Source of the DNA: an uncultured Bacilli bacterium
GTDB lineage: Bacteria; Bacillota_I; Bacilli_A; RF39; UBA660
Direction of reading: 5' to 3'
DNA length: 9,515 nucleotides
NCBI GenBank assembly: GCA_944329505.1
Contig: CALVIJ010000027.1
Coordinates: 1-9,515 of the forward strand
Of the stretch, positions 1 to 6,501 are shown in pieces (position 1 is the first letter of the stretch; each line of letters opens with the position of its first letter). The position numbers were made by a program, and so were the translations under genes. A model generated the notes under the pieces. That model saw only the letters and a list, made by a program, of their open reading frames with translations, was not told the origin of the DNA and did no database searches.

Positions 1-130
1 CTGCTTCATTAGGATTTTTATATTTTAAAGATAAAATTTCGATTCTTTTTACTCTTAGTTTTTTGATGAATCTATTGATGTTTTTTCCTTTGATATTTAA
101 GGAAACTTTACTGATTAACTTCTCTATCAT
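1..130 (-). CDS. yqfD: Sporulation protein YqfD, N-terminal fragment
   Basis: Only the first 43 codons are inside the window; the gene runs off the left edge. The translation starts MIEKLISKVSLNIKGKN and continues with NRFIKKLRVKRIEILSLKYK. This fits the start of YqfD, whose N-terminal region opens with a short strand of the form V-x-I-x-I-x-G followed by 'ERFLN' and a basic stretch. In Bacillus YqfD is a membrane protein made in the mother cell under sigma-E and needed for efficient sporulation. The ATG overlaps the yqfC TGA by four bases (ATGA), so the two genes are probably translationally coupled. The identification rests on this short N-terminus together with the yqfC-yqfD gene order, which is conserved in spore formers. 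Confidence 0.8.
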   Translation of the reverse strand, partial: MIEKLISKVSLNIKGKNINRFIKKLRVKRIEILSLKYKNPNEA

Positions 131-360
131 TCAAACTCAACTGCTTTTATTTGACCTAAAATCAACAATTCATCATTCAGTAGTTTAGAAATAGTTAAAT
201 TTTCTCCTCTAATAACTACTCTTCCTTTTTCATATCTTACCATAACTTTGGTATCGTCAAAGTGGTCTATTTCTGTATAGTTTACAATATCTATTTTTCC
301 AACTAATATATTTATTTTAAATTCATTTTCTAAAATGTAAGTGCGCAAATCCTTAAGCAT
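127..360 (-). CDS. yqfC: YqfC, YabP/YqfC-family sporulation protein
   Basis: A small protein of 77 residues from the preferred start. The pattern INILVGKIDIVNYTEI, then VMVRYEKGRVVIRGENLTI and KLLNDELLILGQIKAVEF, is that of the YabP/YqfC family, where G-x-x-x-I-x-N-Y and 'ILGEI' near the C-terminus recur. YqfC is a sigma-E-controlled sporulation protein of unknown biochemical role, normally upstream of yqfD as here. Another ATG lies at 372, but I prefer the ATG at 360. GGGTGAT (364-370) is placed so that GG is seven bases from the ATG. In addition, the predicted sigma-E transcript would begin at about 369, which excludes the upstream ATG. The usual family length is about 90 residues, so this copy is slightly short. 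Confidence 0.85.
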   Translation of the reverse strand: MLKDLRTYILENEFKINILVGKIDIVNYTEIDHFDDTKVMVRYEKGRVVIRGENLTISKLLNDELLILGQIKAVEFE

Positions 361-375
361 GATATCACCCATATA

Positions 376-404
376 ATTTTATGGGTGTTATCTTTTAAAT
401 ATAC
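376..404 (-). promoter_or_regulatory. Sigma-E-type promoter of yqfC-yqfD
   Basis: On the minus strand GTATATT (398-404) is followed by a 14-base spacer and CATAAAAT (376-383). Sigma-E promoters have a -35 close to KMATATT, a 13-15 base spacer and a -10 close to CATACAAT, so both elements and the spacing fit. The start point would fall near 369, about nine bases before the yqfC ATG. An imperfect inverted repeat (361-392, 12 of 13 pairs) overlaps the -10 element and the ribosome binding site. Confidence 0.6.
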
Positions 405-500
405 TAATAAATAGTTATTATTTCATCATAAATATGATATTTATAAGTCATTTTTATCACCTATAAATATTTTAAATTATTAGGTGTGTAAAAAAATGTC

Positions 501-528
501 AAAAAAAACAAATAATTTTAATTATTTG
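501..528 (-). terminator. Intrinsic terminator of the frameshifted gene at 518-1272
   Basis: On the minus strand CAAATAAT, loop TAAA, ATTATTTG forms a perfect 8-bp stem (509-516 with 521-528) followed directly by eight T (501-508). The TAA stop codon of the upstream gene lies within the hairpin (518-520). The stem is A/T-only apart from one pair, but the T-run is strong. Confidence 0.7.
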
Positions 529-1272
529 CTTTTATTCTATCGATAAAATTAGGATCAAATTTATTTTTAAAATATTCTAGATCATCAGAAACGAAAGATG
601 GTTTTGTATATGTGTTTCCAGAGTCAAATGATTCTAAATTTTGGAAATCTAATAATGTTGTTATTATGAAAAGGAAATCAGCATCTGCTTCATTTATAGC
701 ATATATGCTATACTCCGATTTTTGAGTAGTGAATTCATCAATTTTTATAGTGGCAATCATTTTGTCACCTTGATAAATTAAATAATAAAATTCAGAGTCT
801 TTGACATTTAGAGGATAAATAAGATGATTTTGCCCTTTCCAAATAGAGGCATAATATGTATTTTGATTTTTCGTTAAAAATCCACGTGGTCTTTCAAACA
901 TATATCTACGTGTTTTACCAACTAATTCGCCATTTTCATAAACGTTAAATTCATTATTATGAAGAAATTGTAGTGATTTATTACCTAAATCTTTTACATA
1001 ACCAACTATATTTTCTTTAAAACCATCAGGACACGCAAAACTAAAAAAATCAAAATTGTACTGTGATTTACCTTGCACTGTACCAGTAGCAGTTACATAT
1101 ACAGATAATTTTTTGCTGGCTTAAAAAATATTTTGCCATATTGTGTGTCGTTGATAAATGCTTCATAAGCTATTCCCTTATTGTCAGATTCGTATATTGT
1201 TTTTTTACCTATATTTACCGAAACACCAACACTATTCGCATATGATTGTGTTTGTTTTACTTTAATAATCAT
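518..1272 (-). pseudogene. Unrecognised protein gene broken by a frameshift (tubby-like fold possible)
   Basis: The reading frame starts at ATG 1272, nine bases after GGGTGAT (1278-1284), and gives MIIKVKQTQSYANSVGVSV... through FFKPA before stopping at TAA 1093-1095. A second frame is open from 1120 down to the stop at 518 and continues naturally with KKLSVYVTATGTVQGKSQ. The two frames overlap only at 1093-1120, which contains a run of six A (1109-1114); one extra A would join them into one protein of about 250 residues. The C-terminal 186 residues are rich in beta strands (FNVYENGELVGKTRR, YYLIYQGDKMIATIKI) with an aromatic, acidic tail. The 'GELVGKTRR...GDKMIATI' pattern is reminiscent of tubby-C/LURP-one-like barrels, but this is weak and I do not assign a function. 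No signal peptide is seen. It could be a decayed gene, or intact with a sequence error. Confidence 0.6.
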
Positions 1273-1315
1273 TTTCTATCACCCAAGAATCATATATTTT
1301 ATAATTTTATTGATA

Positions 1316-1344
1316 TATAATCTAGAGTTGACAATTATTGACAA
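1316..1344 (-). promoter_or_regulatory. Weak candidate promoter for the 518-1272 gene
   Basis: On the minus strand TTGTCA (1339-1344) is followed by 17 bases and ATTATA (1316-1321). Alternative -10 boxes at 18 or 19 bases (TTATAT, TATATA) are equally likely. The -35 lies inside the terminator of the gene upstream, and a second TTGTCA sits at 1329-1334. It is the only promoter-like sequence between that terminator and the ATG at 1272. Confidence 0.3.
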
Positions 1345-1374
1345 AAAAATAAAAGACAAAATCTTTTATTTTTT
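1344..1374 (-). terminator. Terminator of the nfeD-SPFH operon
   Basis: A perfect 13-bp inverted repeat (1344-1356 with 1362-1374) around a five-base loop. On the minus strand it reads AAAAAATAAAAGA, TTTTG, TCTTTTATTTTTT, and a further T follows. It holds only one G-C pair, so the hairpin is weak but the U-tract is long. Because it is symmetric it could also act on plus-strand transcripts. The stop codon of the SPFH gene (1366-1368) lies inside the stem. Confidence 0.55.
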
Positions 1375-2253
1375 ATCCTTAAACATTTCTGAAATTGTTG
1401 TTCCTAAAGTAGCTAAATCTTGTAAGTTTGATGGAACAATTATTTTAGTAGCCTGACCGTTAGCCATATTAGCTAAGGCATCAAAACTTTTTAAAGTAAG
1501 AACTGATTTATCAGCTCCAGCTTCTTTTAGTTTTTTAATAGCTTCAGCTTCGGCTTCACTTCTTTTTAATATTGCCTCAGCTTCACCTTCAGCTTTTTTA
1601 ATTTGAGCTTCTTTAGCGGCTTCAGCCTCTAAAATTAAACTTTCTTTATTACCTTCAGCAATTAAAACACTTGATTTCTTTTCACCTTCGGCTTGTAAGA
1701 TTTTTTCTCTTCTTTCTCTTTCGGCTCTCATTTGTTTTTCCATGGCATCTTGGATATCACGAGGTGGTAAAATATTTTTAACTTCCACACGATTTATTTT
1801 TATACCCCAAGGATCTGTTGCTTCATCCAATATAGAACGCATCTTAGAATTAATTATATCTCTAGACGTTAAAGTTTGATCTAATTCTAATTCACCAATA
1901 ATATTTCTAAGAGTAGTAGCAGTTAAATTTTCAATTGCACTTATTGGATTTTCAACACCATATGTATATAATTTTGGGTCAGTTATTTGAAAATAAACAA
2001 CCGTATCGATTTGCATAGTAACATTATCTTTTGTAATAACCGGTTGTGGTGGGAAATCCTTAACTTTTTCTTTTAAACTAATTATTCCTGATACTCTATC
2101 AACAAATGGTATTTTAAAATGAAGCCCATTTGTCCATGTTGTAAAATAAGAACCTAATCTTTCGATAATATAACATTTTGATTGCGGTACCACTTTAACA
2201 TTTGGTACAATTAAGACTAAAACTAAAACTAAAATAACAATTAATGCAGACAT
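1366..2253 (-). CDS. SPFH/band 7 (stomatin, QmcA-like) membrane protein
   Basis: 295 residues, close to the usual length of QmcA-type proteins. Residues 2-17 form a single N-terminal membrane segment (SALIVILVLVLVLIVP). The SPFH domain follows at about 18-170 (ERLGSYFTTWTNGLHFKIPF, ITKDNVTMQIDTVVYFQI, NIIGELELDQTLTSRD, GIKINRVEVKNILPPRDI). Next comes a charged coiled coil rich in Ala/Glu/Lys repeats (about 172-240, e.g. AEGEKKSSVLIAEGNKESL) and the typical tail ATKIIVPSNL. Such proteins assemble into large oligomeric cages or rafts at the membrane, often with an NfeD partner. The ATG overlaps the nfeD stop by one base (TAATG), with AGGAG seven bases upstream inside nfeD, so the two are co-translated. 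QmcA-like is the best subfamily guess; HflK/C or YqiK are less likely on length and tail. Confidence 0.93.
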   Translation of the reverse strand: MSALIVILVLVLVLIVPNVKVVPQSKCYIIERLGSYFTTWTNGLHFKIPFVDRVSGIISLKEKVKDFPPQPVITKDNVTMQIDTVVYFQITDPKLYTYGVENPISAIENLTATTLRNIIGELELDQTLTSRDIINSKMRSILDEATDPWGIKINRVEVKNILPPRDIQDAMEKQMRAERERREKILQAEGEKKSSVLIAEGNKESLILEAEAAKEAQIKKAEGEAEAILKRSEAEAEAIKKLKEAGADKSVLTLKSFDALANMANGQATKIIVPSNLQDLATLGTTISEMFKDKK

Positions 2254-2681
2254 TATTTTTCTCCTATCTTTTCGACTTTTATTTTTACCCCTTTAATTTC
2301 TAATACTTTAACTGTTTCACCTTGTTTAATTGCTTTATCAGCATATGCGGTCCATTTTTTACCATCAACTTTAACTTCTCCATTTTCATTTTTACTTATT
2401 TTTTCAGTAACAACACCTGTCATACCAATAATTCTATCAGCATTTGTTTTAACTTTGTGCTGCTTAATGAATTTAGTTAAAAATGGTTTTGTAGTAATTA
2501 ATAATATAACACCTAATATTACAAACACACCAAATTGTATTATATAATTATCTAAAAATAACGATACTATTAAGGCGACTATTCCACTTACAACAAACCA
2601 AATGGTCGTTAAGTTAATAGTAGTGATTTCAATTAAAGTAAGTAAAATAACAAGAATTAACCAGACTAACCATTGTTCCAA
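2253..2681 (-). CDS. NfeD family membrane protein (short form)
   Basis: 142 residues, the short NfeD form without the N-terminal serine-protease domain. Three hydrophobic segments are visible at about 3-22 (WLVWLILVILLTLIEI), 26-44 and 46-64. A soluble OB-fold domain follows (about 82-140): IIGMTGVVTEKI, GEVKVDGKKWTAYADKAI, GETVKVLEIKGVKIKV. This matches the family core G-x-V-x-V-D-G-x-x-W-x-A. NfeD OB domains work with SPFH proteins, and the SPFH gene overlaps its stop. The start is TTG at 2681, supported by AGGAGG (2690-2695) eight bases upstream; no in-frame ATG gives a better fit. The gene is led by a good sigma-A promoter at 2705-2733. Confidence 0.92.
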   Translation of the reverse strand: MEQWLVWLILVILLTLIEITTINLTTIWFVVSGIVALIVSLFLDNYIIQFGVFVILGVILLITTKPFLTKFIKQHKVKTNADRIIGMTGVVTEKISKNENGEVKVDGKKWTAYADKAIKQGETVKVLEIKGVKIKVEKIGEK

Positions 2682-2704
2682 AGTTATCCCCTCCTACATA
2701 CATT

Positions 2705-2733
2705 AGTATAGCATAGCAGCTTTCAAATTACAA
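2705..2733 (-). promoter_or_regulatory. Sigma-A promoter of the nfeD-SPFH operon
   Basis: On the minus strand TTGTAA (2728-2733), a 17-base spacer and TATACT (2705-2710), with TG one base before the -10 (extended -10). The transcript would start near 2698, giving a leader of about 17 bases that contains the AGGAGG ribosome binding site. Confidence 0.75.
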
Positions 2734-2736
2734 TAA

Positions 2737-2760
2737 AAGCATCGATAGTTTTCGATGCTT
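2737..2760 (-). terminator. Terminator after the 503-residue charged protein
   Basis: AAGCATCGA, loop AAACTA, TCGATGCTT on the minus strand is a perfect 9-bp stem followed by TTATTGT. It lies about 25 bases after the stop at 2786 and only a few bases before the -35 of the next operon. Confidence 0.75.
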
Positions 2761-2785
2761 AAAAGTATATACATAAAATTATTTA

Positions 2786-4297
2786 TTATCTAGTTCTTCC
2801 ATTAGATTGTCCATATTCTTGAGCAACTTGTTCTTTAGCTTCATCAAATGTGATTGAATTATCGCTATTTTTCCATCTATCAAAAGCTTCTTGTCCAATT
2901 TGTGCTCTAGTTTCTGGTTCAAAGCCCATATAGAACTTGTCCGCATCAAATGTTGTTGGATCAGATATTTCATTAAGTAATTCATTGCCGCCTTTAACTT
3001 CTTCTGTCTCTTCTTTTGGAGTTTCAAATACTAAATTAGAAGTTTGTGCTTCTTCAACTGGTTTTTCAGGTTGAACTGGTTCTTCAACTTGAACTGGCTT
3101 TTCAGTTTCAACTATTTGAGGTTGAACTGCTGGTTGTTCAAAAACAACTTTTGTATCTTCAACTGGTTTTTCAACCTTTACTTCTTCTTTAGTTCCAGAA
3201 AGCTTTCCATAAATGTCAGCCATTTTTTTGTCTACTTCACTTTCGATTGCAGCATCTCTCTCTTTTTCTCGTTCAGCAGCACGTTTATCGATTCCTTCAC
3301 ATTTTTTAGCAGCTTCATCGATTATATCATCAATCTTTTGAATTCCAAGTGGAGCAACTGCATCTTTAATTTGCGCTAATGCTTCACTATTAACTTTTAA
3401 TTTAGAGTTTAATGTTTTGTTTTTACCTCTAACATCAGTTAATTTATTATTAAGATCATCCACTTCAGCTTGGCGTTTATCGATTGCAGCTTGAACATCA
3501 GCTTGACGTTTTTCTTCAGCTGCAGCCATCTCTTCTGCATGATTCTTTTCGATTTCAGCTATTTCTTTTTCCTTTAATTGTGTATCTCTTTTACTATTGA
3601 ATTTTGCCTCAGTAAGTAAAGTTCTAAATTTATCCGGATTAGCAACTTTAACAAGATCTTTAGCAACCTCATCTAGTACATCTGCATCATATTTATTAAT
3701 TTTATAATTCCAGAAATAAGCATATTTATAATCAGCATAAGAATCAAACACTGTCAAATCAGATAAATCTTTTTTCTCTTTTTTAGGTTTTTCTTCTTTA
3801 ACGTCTTCTTTTTCTTCTACTTCTACTTTTTCTAATTTAGTTTGTTCAGGAATTTCAATCGTAATTGGTTGTATTGGCTCGTTTTCTTTTGTTTCAGATT
3901 TTTTATTTGCCTTTTCTTTAAGTTCAGCACCACTTATACCTTCAATGATTCTAATTTTTTCAGATGATTTTTTATCTGTCTTTTTCTTATCCTTTTTATC
4001 TTCAGCATCTTTATCTTCAGCATTATCAAAAATTGAAACAGTAGGTCCTTGTTCTTGAGCCTTTTCCTCTGTTTTAACTGGTTCCTTAGTTTTCTCTAAA
4101 ACTTCTTTAACAACGTTTTCTATTTCTTCCTTTTTCTTTTTCTCTTTGCGTTTTTTAACAAAAGTAAATATAGCTCCCGGAACATGTGATACTGTTGTTA
4201 AACCATTTAAAACCTTTTTAAGAAAACTACGTAATTTCCCTGATTGTTTTGTGCTTACTTTTACTAAATTTTCACCGTTTTGTATAGCTTCTGCCAT
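2786..4297 (-). CDS. Long charged coiled-coil protein of unknown function
   Basis: 503 residues from ATG 4297, chosen because AGGAG lies eight bases upstream; a GTG at 4306 would leave no room for a ribosome binding site. I do not recognise the family. No signal peptide or clear membrane segment is visible. The N-terminal 55 residues are basic (SGKLRSFLKKVLNGL, FTFVKKRKEKKKK). A Lys/Glu low-complexity stretch runs to about 180. A conserved-looking aromatic block follows at about 184-206 (DSYADYKYAYFWNYKI). A coiled coil spans about 238-307 and 325-365 (HAEEMAAAEEKRQADVQ, DKRAAEREKERDAAIE), with one Cys near 333. A Pro/Val/Glu-rich linker (about 370-435, repeated EKPV/EEPV) leads to an acidic C-terminal region. 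This layout suggests a scaffold, cytoskeletal or surface-tethering role, which is inference. It begins five bases after the DUF1292 gene and ends at its own terminator. Confidence 0.8.
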   Translation of the reverse strand: MAEAIQNGENLVKVSTKQSGKLRSFLKKVLNGLTTVSHVPGAIFTFVKKRKEKKKKEEIENVVKEVLEKTKEPVKTEEKAQEQGPTVSIFDNAEDKDAEDKKDKKKTDKKSSEKIRIIEGISGAELKEKANKKSETKENEPIQPITIEIPEQTKLEKVEVEEKEDVKEEKPKKEKKDLSDLTVFDSYADYKYAYFWNYKINKYDADVLDEVAKDLVKVANPDKFRTLLTEAKFNSKRDTQLKEKEIAEIEKNHAEEMAAAEEKRQADVQAAIDKRQAEVDDLNNKLTDVRGKNKTLNSKLKVNSEALAQIKDAVAPLGIQKIDDIIDEAAKKCEGIDKRAAEREKERDAAIESEVDKKMADIYGKLSGTKEEVKVEKPVEDTKVVFEQPAVQPQIVETEKPVQVEEPVQPEKPVEEAQTSNLVFETPKEETEEVKGGNELLNEISDPTTFDADKFYMGFEPETRAQIGQEAFDRWKNSDNSITFDEAKEQVAQEYGQSNGRTR

Positions 4298-4302
4298 TTC
4301 AA

Positions 4303-4566
4303 TCACTCCTCATTTCTAATAATTTCACGCATTACTTCTTTTACTTCTTTCCACTCATCTTCTGGAATTTTATCTAATTGATATCCATTTTCATCTTCAT
4401 TTAAAATTGAAGCATGAATTGTTTCCATATCTTTGCTATCTACTTCATTAAAAGTATATAGAATGTATTTCTTTCCAGTTTTTTCTAATTCAAAGCATAG
4501 TAATACTTCAGCTTCGGCTGTATCGCCATTGGATTTTTTAACTTTAAGTTTTTGTAACTCTTCCAT
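4303..4566 (-). CDS. DUF1292 (YrzB-like) family protein
   Basis: 87 residues from ATG 4566, which has GGAGG seven bases upstream; the TTG directly before it is a poorer start. The sequence VLLCFELEKTGKKYILYTFNEV, then ETIHASILNEDENGYQLDKI and a tail with E-W-x-x-V-x-E-V, fits DUF1292. In that family a strand pair 'F-x-x-x-G-x-x-Y-I-L-Y' is followed by a short acidic beta region and a C-terminal helix. The family includes B. subtilis YrzB, of unknown function, and is usually found near ruvX or mltG. That context is absent here; instead it is the first gene of a pair with the long coiled-coil protein five bases downstream, under its own sigma-A promoter. Confidence 0.8.
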   Translation of the reverse strand: MEELQKLKVKKSNGDTAEAEVLLCFELEKTGKKYILYTFNEVDSKDMETIHASILNEDENGYQLDKIPEDEWKEVKEVMREIIRNEE

Positions 4567-4590
4567 CAAAACCCCTCCATTCTATTCTTA

Positions 4591-4619
4591 ATTATAGCAT
4601 ACCACTTTTATGTTTACAA
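4591..4619 (-). promoter_or_regulatory. Sigma-A promoter of the DUF1292 / coiled-coil operon
   Basis: On the minus strand TTGTAA (4614-4619), a 17-base spacer and a perfect TATAAT (4591-4596), with TG one base before the -10. The predicted start near 4584 gives a leader of about 18 bases. It has the same -35 hexamer, spacing and TATGC extension as the nfeD promoter. Confidence 0.82.
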
Positions 4620-4825
4620 CATTTTTTGCCAATTACTTTACTTTTTTTGGACACATTTATTTATTTAAAGTTTTTTTAATCAAATTTATTTAATAATACA
4701 TTACTTATAAATGCATATTTAACTAATAAACATTCCTATAATATTATAAATGAAGATTTCTAATAAATTTTGTCTTATTTTGTCGATAATCTTTATTCAA
4801 CCTTCACATTACATATATTTTCTAT
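4620..4825. other. AT-rich intergenic stretch without a visible gene
   Basis: About 200 bases between the B3/4 gene and the DUF1292 promoter. I see no open frame with a ribosome binding site and no strong GC hairpin, so the end of the CsoR operon transcript is not obvious. A palindromic TATAATATTATA (4738-4749) resembles -10 boxes on both strands, but no convincing -35 or downstream gene goes with it. Confidence 0.5.
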
Positions 4826-5485
4826 TTATTTGTAAATGATTTGAGCTTGACCACCACAATATGAAGTTACTAGATCAATTATTTCACTAGTCACTTCCAT
4901 AAGATATTCCGCACTAGTTGCCTCATTTCCTTCTACTGTTATAAATATATTTTGTGTTTCTTCACTGACAAAAGTCTTACTATTTTGATTTACTTCTAAT
5001 CTATATATTACTTCTTTATCATCGTTATAAATGTATTCTCCTGGATTAATTAAACGGTCTTCGCCATTAACAGAAATTTTCAAATTAGAATTAGCTTTTT
5101 GTAAAACAACATTCCCATCAATCTTATCCATATCATACATACCAATAGATAATCTTGAATCTAACATAACAATATTACAAAGCTCAGTTAATTTATCTTG
5201 AACAGATATATCTTCTCCTTTTAAAAATTTCTTAAGAATCGTTTCACTAACTGGAGTATTTTTCTTTCGTTTGATTCCAACTTTTTTATGTAACTCGTTA
5301 AATCCTCTAAGAATTAAATCTGTTTCAATATCAAAGTTTGTATATTTTTCTTCTAAAGCTTTATAAGCTTTATTTTTGAAATTTATAAATTCCTTTGTTT
5401 TTGTTTTATTATATAAATTAGTAATGGTAATACCAATTACTTTTAATCCTAAATCCAAAACTTCACGTGTAGCTATAAATTTCAT
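4826..5485 (-). CDS. B3/4 domain protein (PheRS beta editing-domain-like)
   Basis: 219 residues, the usual size of stand-alone B3/4 proteins. This domain forms the amino-acid editing site in the phenylalanyl-tRNA synthetase beta subunit; stand-alone copies are thought to act in trans on mischarged tRNA or related substrates. Family landmarks visible are ILRGFNELHKKVGIKRKKNT (58-77), ELCNIVMLDSRLSIGMYDMD (101-120), NPGEYIYNDDKEVIYR (147-162), TFVSEETQNIFITVEG (171-186) and a C-terminal helix ending SYCGG. There is no tRNA-synthetase core or tRNA-binding domain, so this is not a full PheT. The ATG has an AAAGGGG ribosome binding site five bases upstream. It starts 12 bases after the thioredoxin-like gene and is the third gene of the CsoR operon. 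Domain assignment is firm; function in this operon is unknown. Confidence 0.85.
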   Translation of the reverse strand: MKFIATREVLDLGLKVIGITITNLYNKTKTKEFINFKNKAYKALEEKYTNFDIETDLILRGFNELHKKVGIKRKKNTPVSETILKKFLKGEDISVQDKLTELCNIVMLDSRLSIGMYDMDKIDGNVVLQKANSNLKISVNGEDRLINPGEYIYNDDKEVIYRLEVNQNSKTFVSEETQNIFITVEGNEATSAEYLMEVTSEIIDLVTSYCGGQAQIIYK

Positions 5486-5497
5486 AATTTCCCCTTT

Positions 5498-6176
5498 CTA
5501 ACATCTAGATTCTTCATTACAAATTAACAAATTATTTATGGCTTTTTTATATTTATCCTTTAACTCTTGTCTTTGCTCTTCTGTAAGTGGTTTATATGGA
5601 TCTTTCTGTGACTCGACAGTACCTTCAATATAATCGACTATTTTACCTTCTTTAACAAAAACGACAGTTGGATAATAAAGCCTTTTTATACTTTCATCTT
5701 CTAAACCCTCATAAACTGCAGCTTTGTCACCTAATTTTTCAAGCAACTTATTATAATTAAATGTTCCTTCTTTTTCAGTTATGACTTTTCCATCTTTTAA
5801 TATTTTAATATCACGATCATCGTTATTATTTAAATAATAAATTTGCTCAATAGCTGTTTCTTCAGCTGCTTCTAATAAAACCGGAGCCGCATTACGACAC
5901 CAAGGACATTCAGGAAAACCAAAATAAATAACACCCGTCCCGTCCAACACATCAAATATTTGATCATAATCAGCATATACTATTTTATTATCATTTGAAA
6001 TATTCACATCCATATAAGTAGAACCATTTTCAGCTTTTTGACCATTTAATGCTTCATATTCTAATTTAAACCGAGTAGCCATACTCTCAGGTTTCAAAAA
6101 AAACAATGGAAATTATTGCAATTACAAAAACTACCAAACATAAAACAATTTTCAAACTACTTTTCATGTCAACCAC
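5498..6176 (-). CDS. Membrane-anchored thioredoxin-fold protein (CPWC), frameshifted at a T8 run
   Basis: The soluble part (5498-6106) has FGFPECPWCRNAAPVLLEAA, a thioredoxin-type CxxC active site, and a cis-proline motif in RLYYPTVVFVKEGKIVDY. It is therefore a thiol-disulfide oxidoreductase or thiol peroxide/transport-accessory-like protein. The N-terminus is in another frame: GTG 6176 (seven bases after AGGTGA at 6184-6189) or ATG 6167 encodes MKSSLKIVLCLVVFVIAIIS, a membrane anchor. This frame then runs into TGA at 6087-6089. The downstream frame is closed above 6113, so the shift lies in 6087-6113, which contains eight T (6096-6103, read on the minus strand). Removing one T gives a seamless ...SIVFLKPESMATRFKLEYEALNG. 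It begins 7 bases after csoR and ends 12 bases before the B3/4 gene. No lipobox is seen. A sequencing error, a real mutation and slippage-based phase variation all remain possible. Confidence 0.8.
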
Positions 6177-6183
6177 TACTTTC

Positions 6184-6486
6184 TCACCTATTTCTTTTAA
6201 TAATATTTATAATTTCATCAATAACATCCAAATTATCTTTCTTAATTTCATCAGCTACACAAGTACGCATATGATTTTCTAAGATGTTATTATATAAACT
6301 TCTTAAAGCCTTCTCAGCCGAACTTATCTGAATTAAAATATCACTACAATATCTATCTTCATCAACCATACCAAAAATTCCTCTTATTTGACCTTCGATT
6401 ATTGAAAGTCTTTTTAATATTTTCTTCTTGTCATCAGCATTTTTATACTTTATACTATGACTATTTTTTCTATCCTTCTTTTGCAT
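6184..6486 (-). CDS. csoR: CsoR-type metal-sensing transcriptional repressor
   Basis: 100 residues, an all-helical DUF156 protein: ILKRLSIIEGQIRGIFGMVD, EDRYCSDILIQISSAEKAL, ILENHMRTCV. The Cu(I) ligand set of CsoR is complete: Cys47, His72 and Cys76, with the same 25- and 4-residue spacings as the Cys36/His61/Cys65 of the M. tuberculosis protein, plus the preceding Tyr46. CstR (persulfide sensor) lacks the His, and RcnR/FrmR use other ligands, so copper is the best guess. Apo-CsoR represses; metal binding releases DNA. Start ATG 6486 follows GGTGAT with GG seven bases upstream. It is the first gene of a three-gene operon and is almost certainly autoregulated, since an operator lies in its promoter. 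No copper ATPase or chaperone gene is in the window, which is unusual for a CsoR locus. Confidence 0.92.
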   Translation of the reverse strand: MQKKDRKNSHSIKYKNADDKKKILKRLSIIEGQIRGIFGMVDEDRYCSDILIQISSAEKALRSLYNNILENHMRTCVADEIKKDNLDVIDEIINIIKRNR

Positions 6487-6501
6487 ATTATCACCATTAT
6501 T

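Noticed and set aside
1181..1456. A plus-strand frame of 91 codons
   Set aside because: It spans the ends of two minus-strand genes and a terminator, with no promoter or ribosome binding site.
2830..2885. EF-hand calcium loop in the C-terminal region of the charged protein
   Set aside because: The D/N/S spacing around NSDNSITFDEA lacks the first loop aspartate and the glycine at position six.
2779..3027. A minus-strand frame of 82 codons inside the charged-protein gene
   Set aside because: It is an out-of-frame shadow of a Lys/Glu-rich gene, without its own ribosome binding site.
3044..3379. A plus-strand frame of 111 codons rich in Phe, Asn and Leu opposite the coiled-coil gene
   Set aside because: This is the antisense image of Lys/Glu/Gln-rich codons; the composition has no other meaning and no start signal precedes it.
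4290..4306. GTG at 4306 as start of the 503-residue protein
   Set aside because: The AGGAG would touch the start codon; ATG 4297 has normal spacing.
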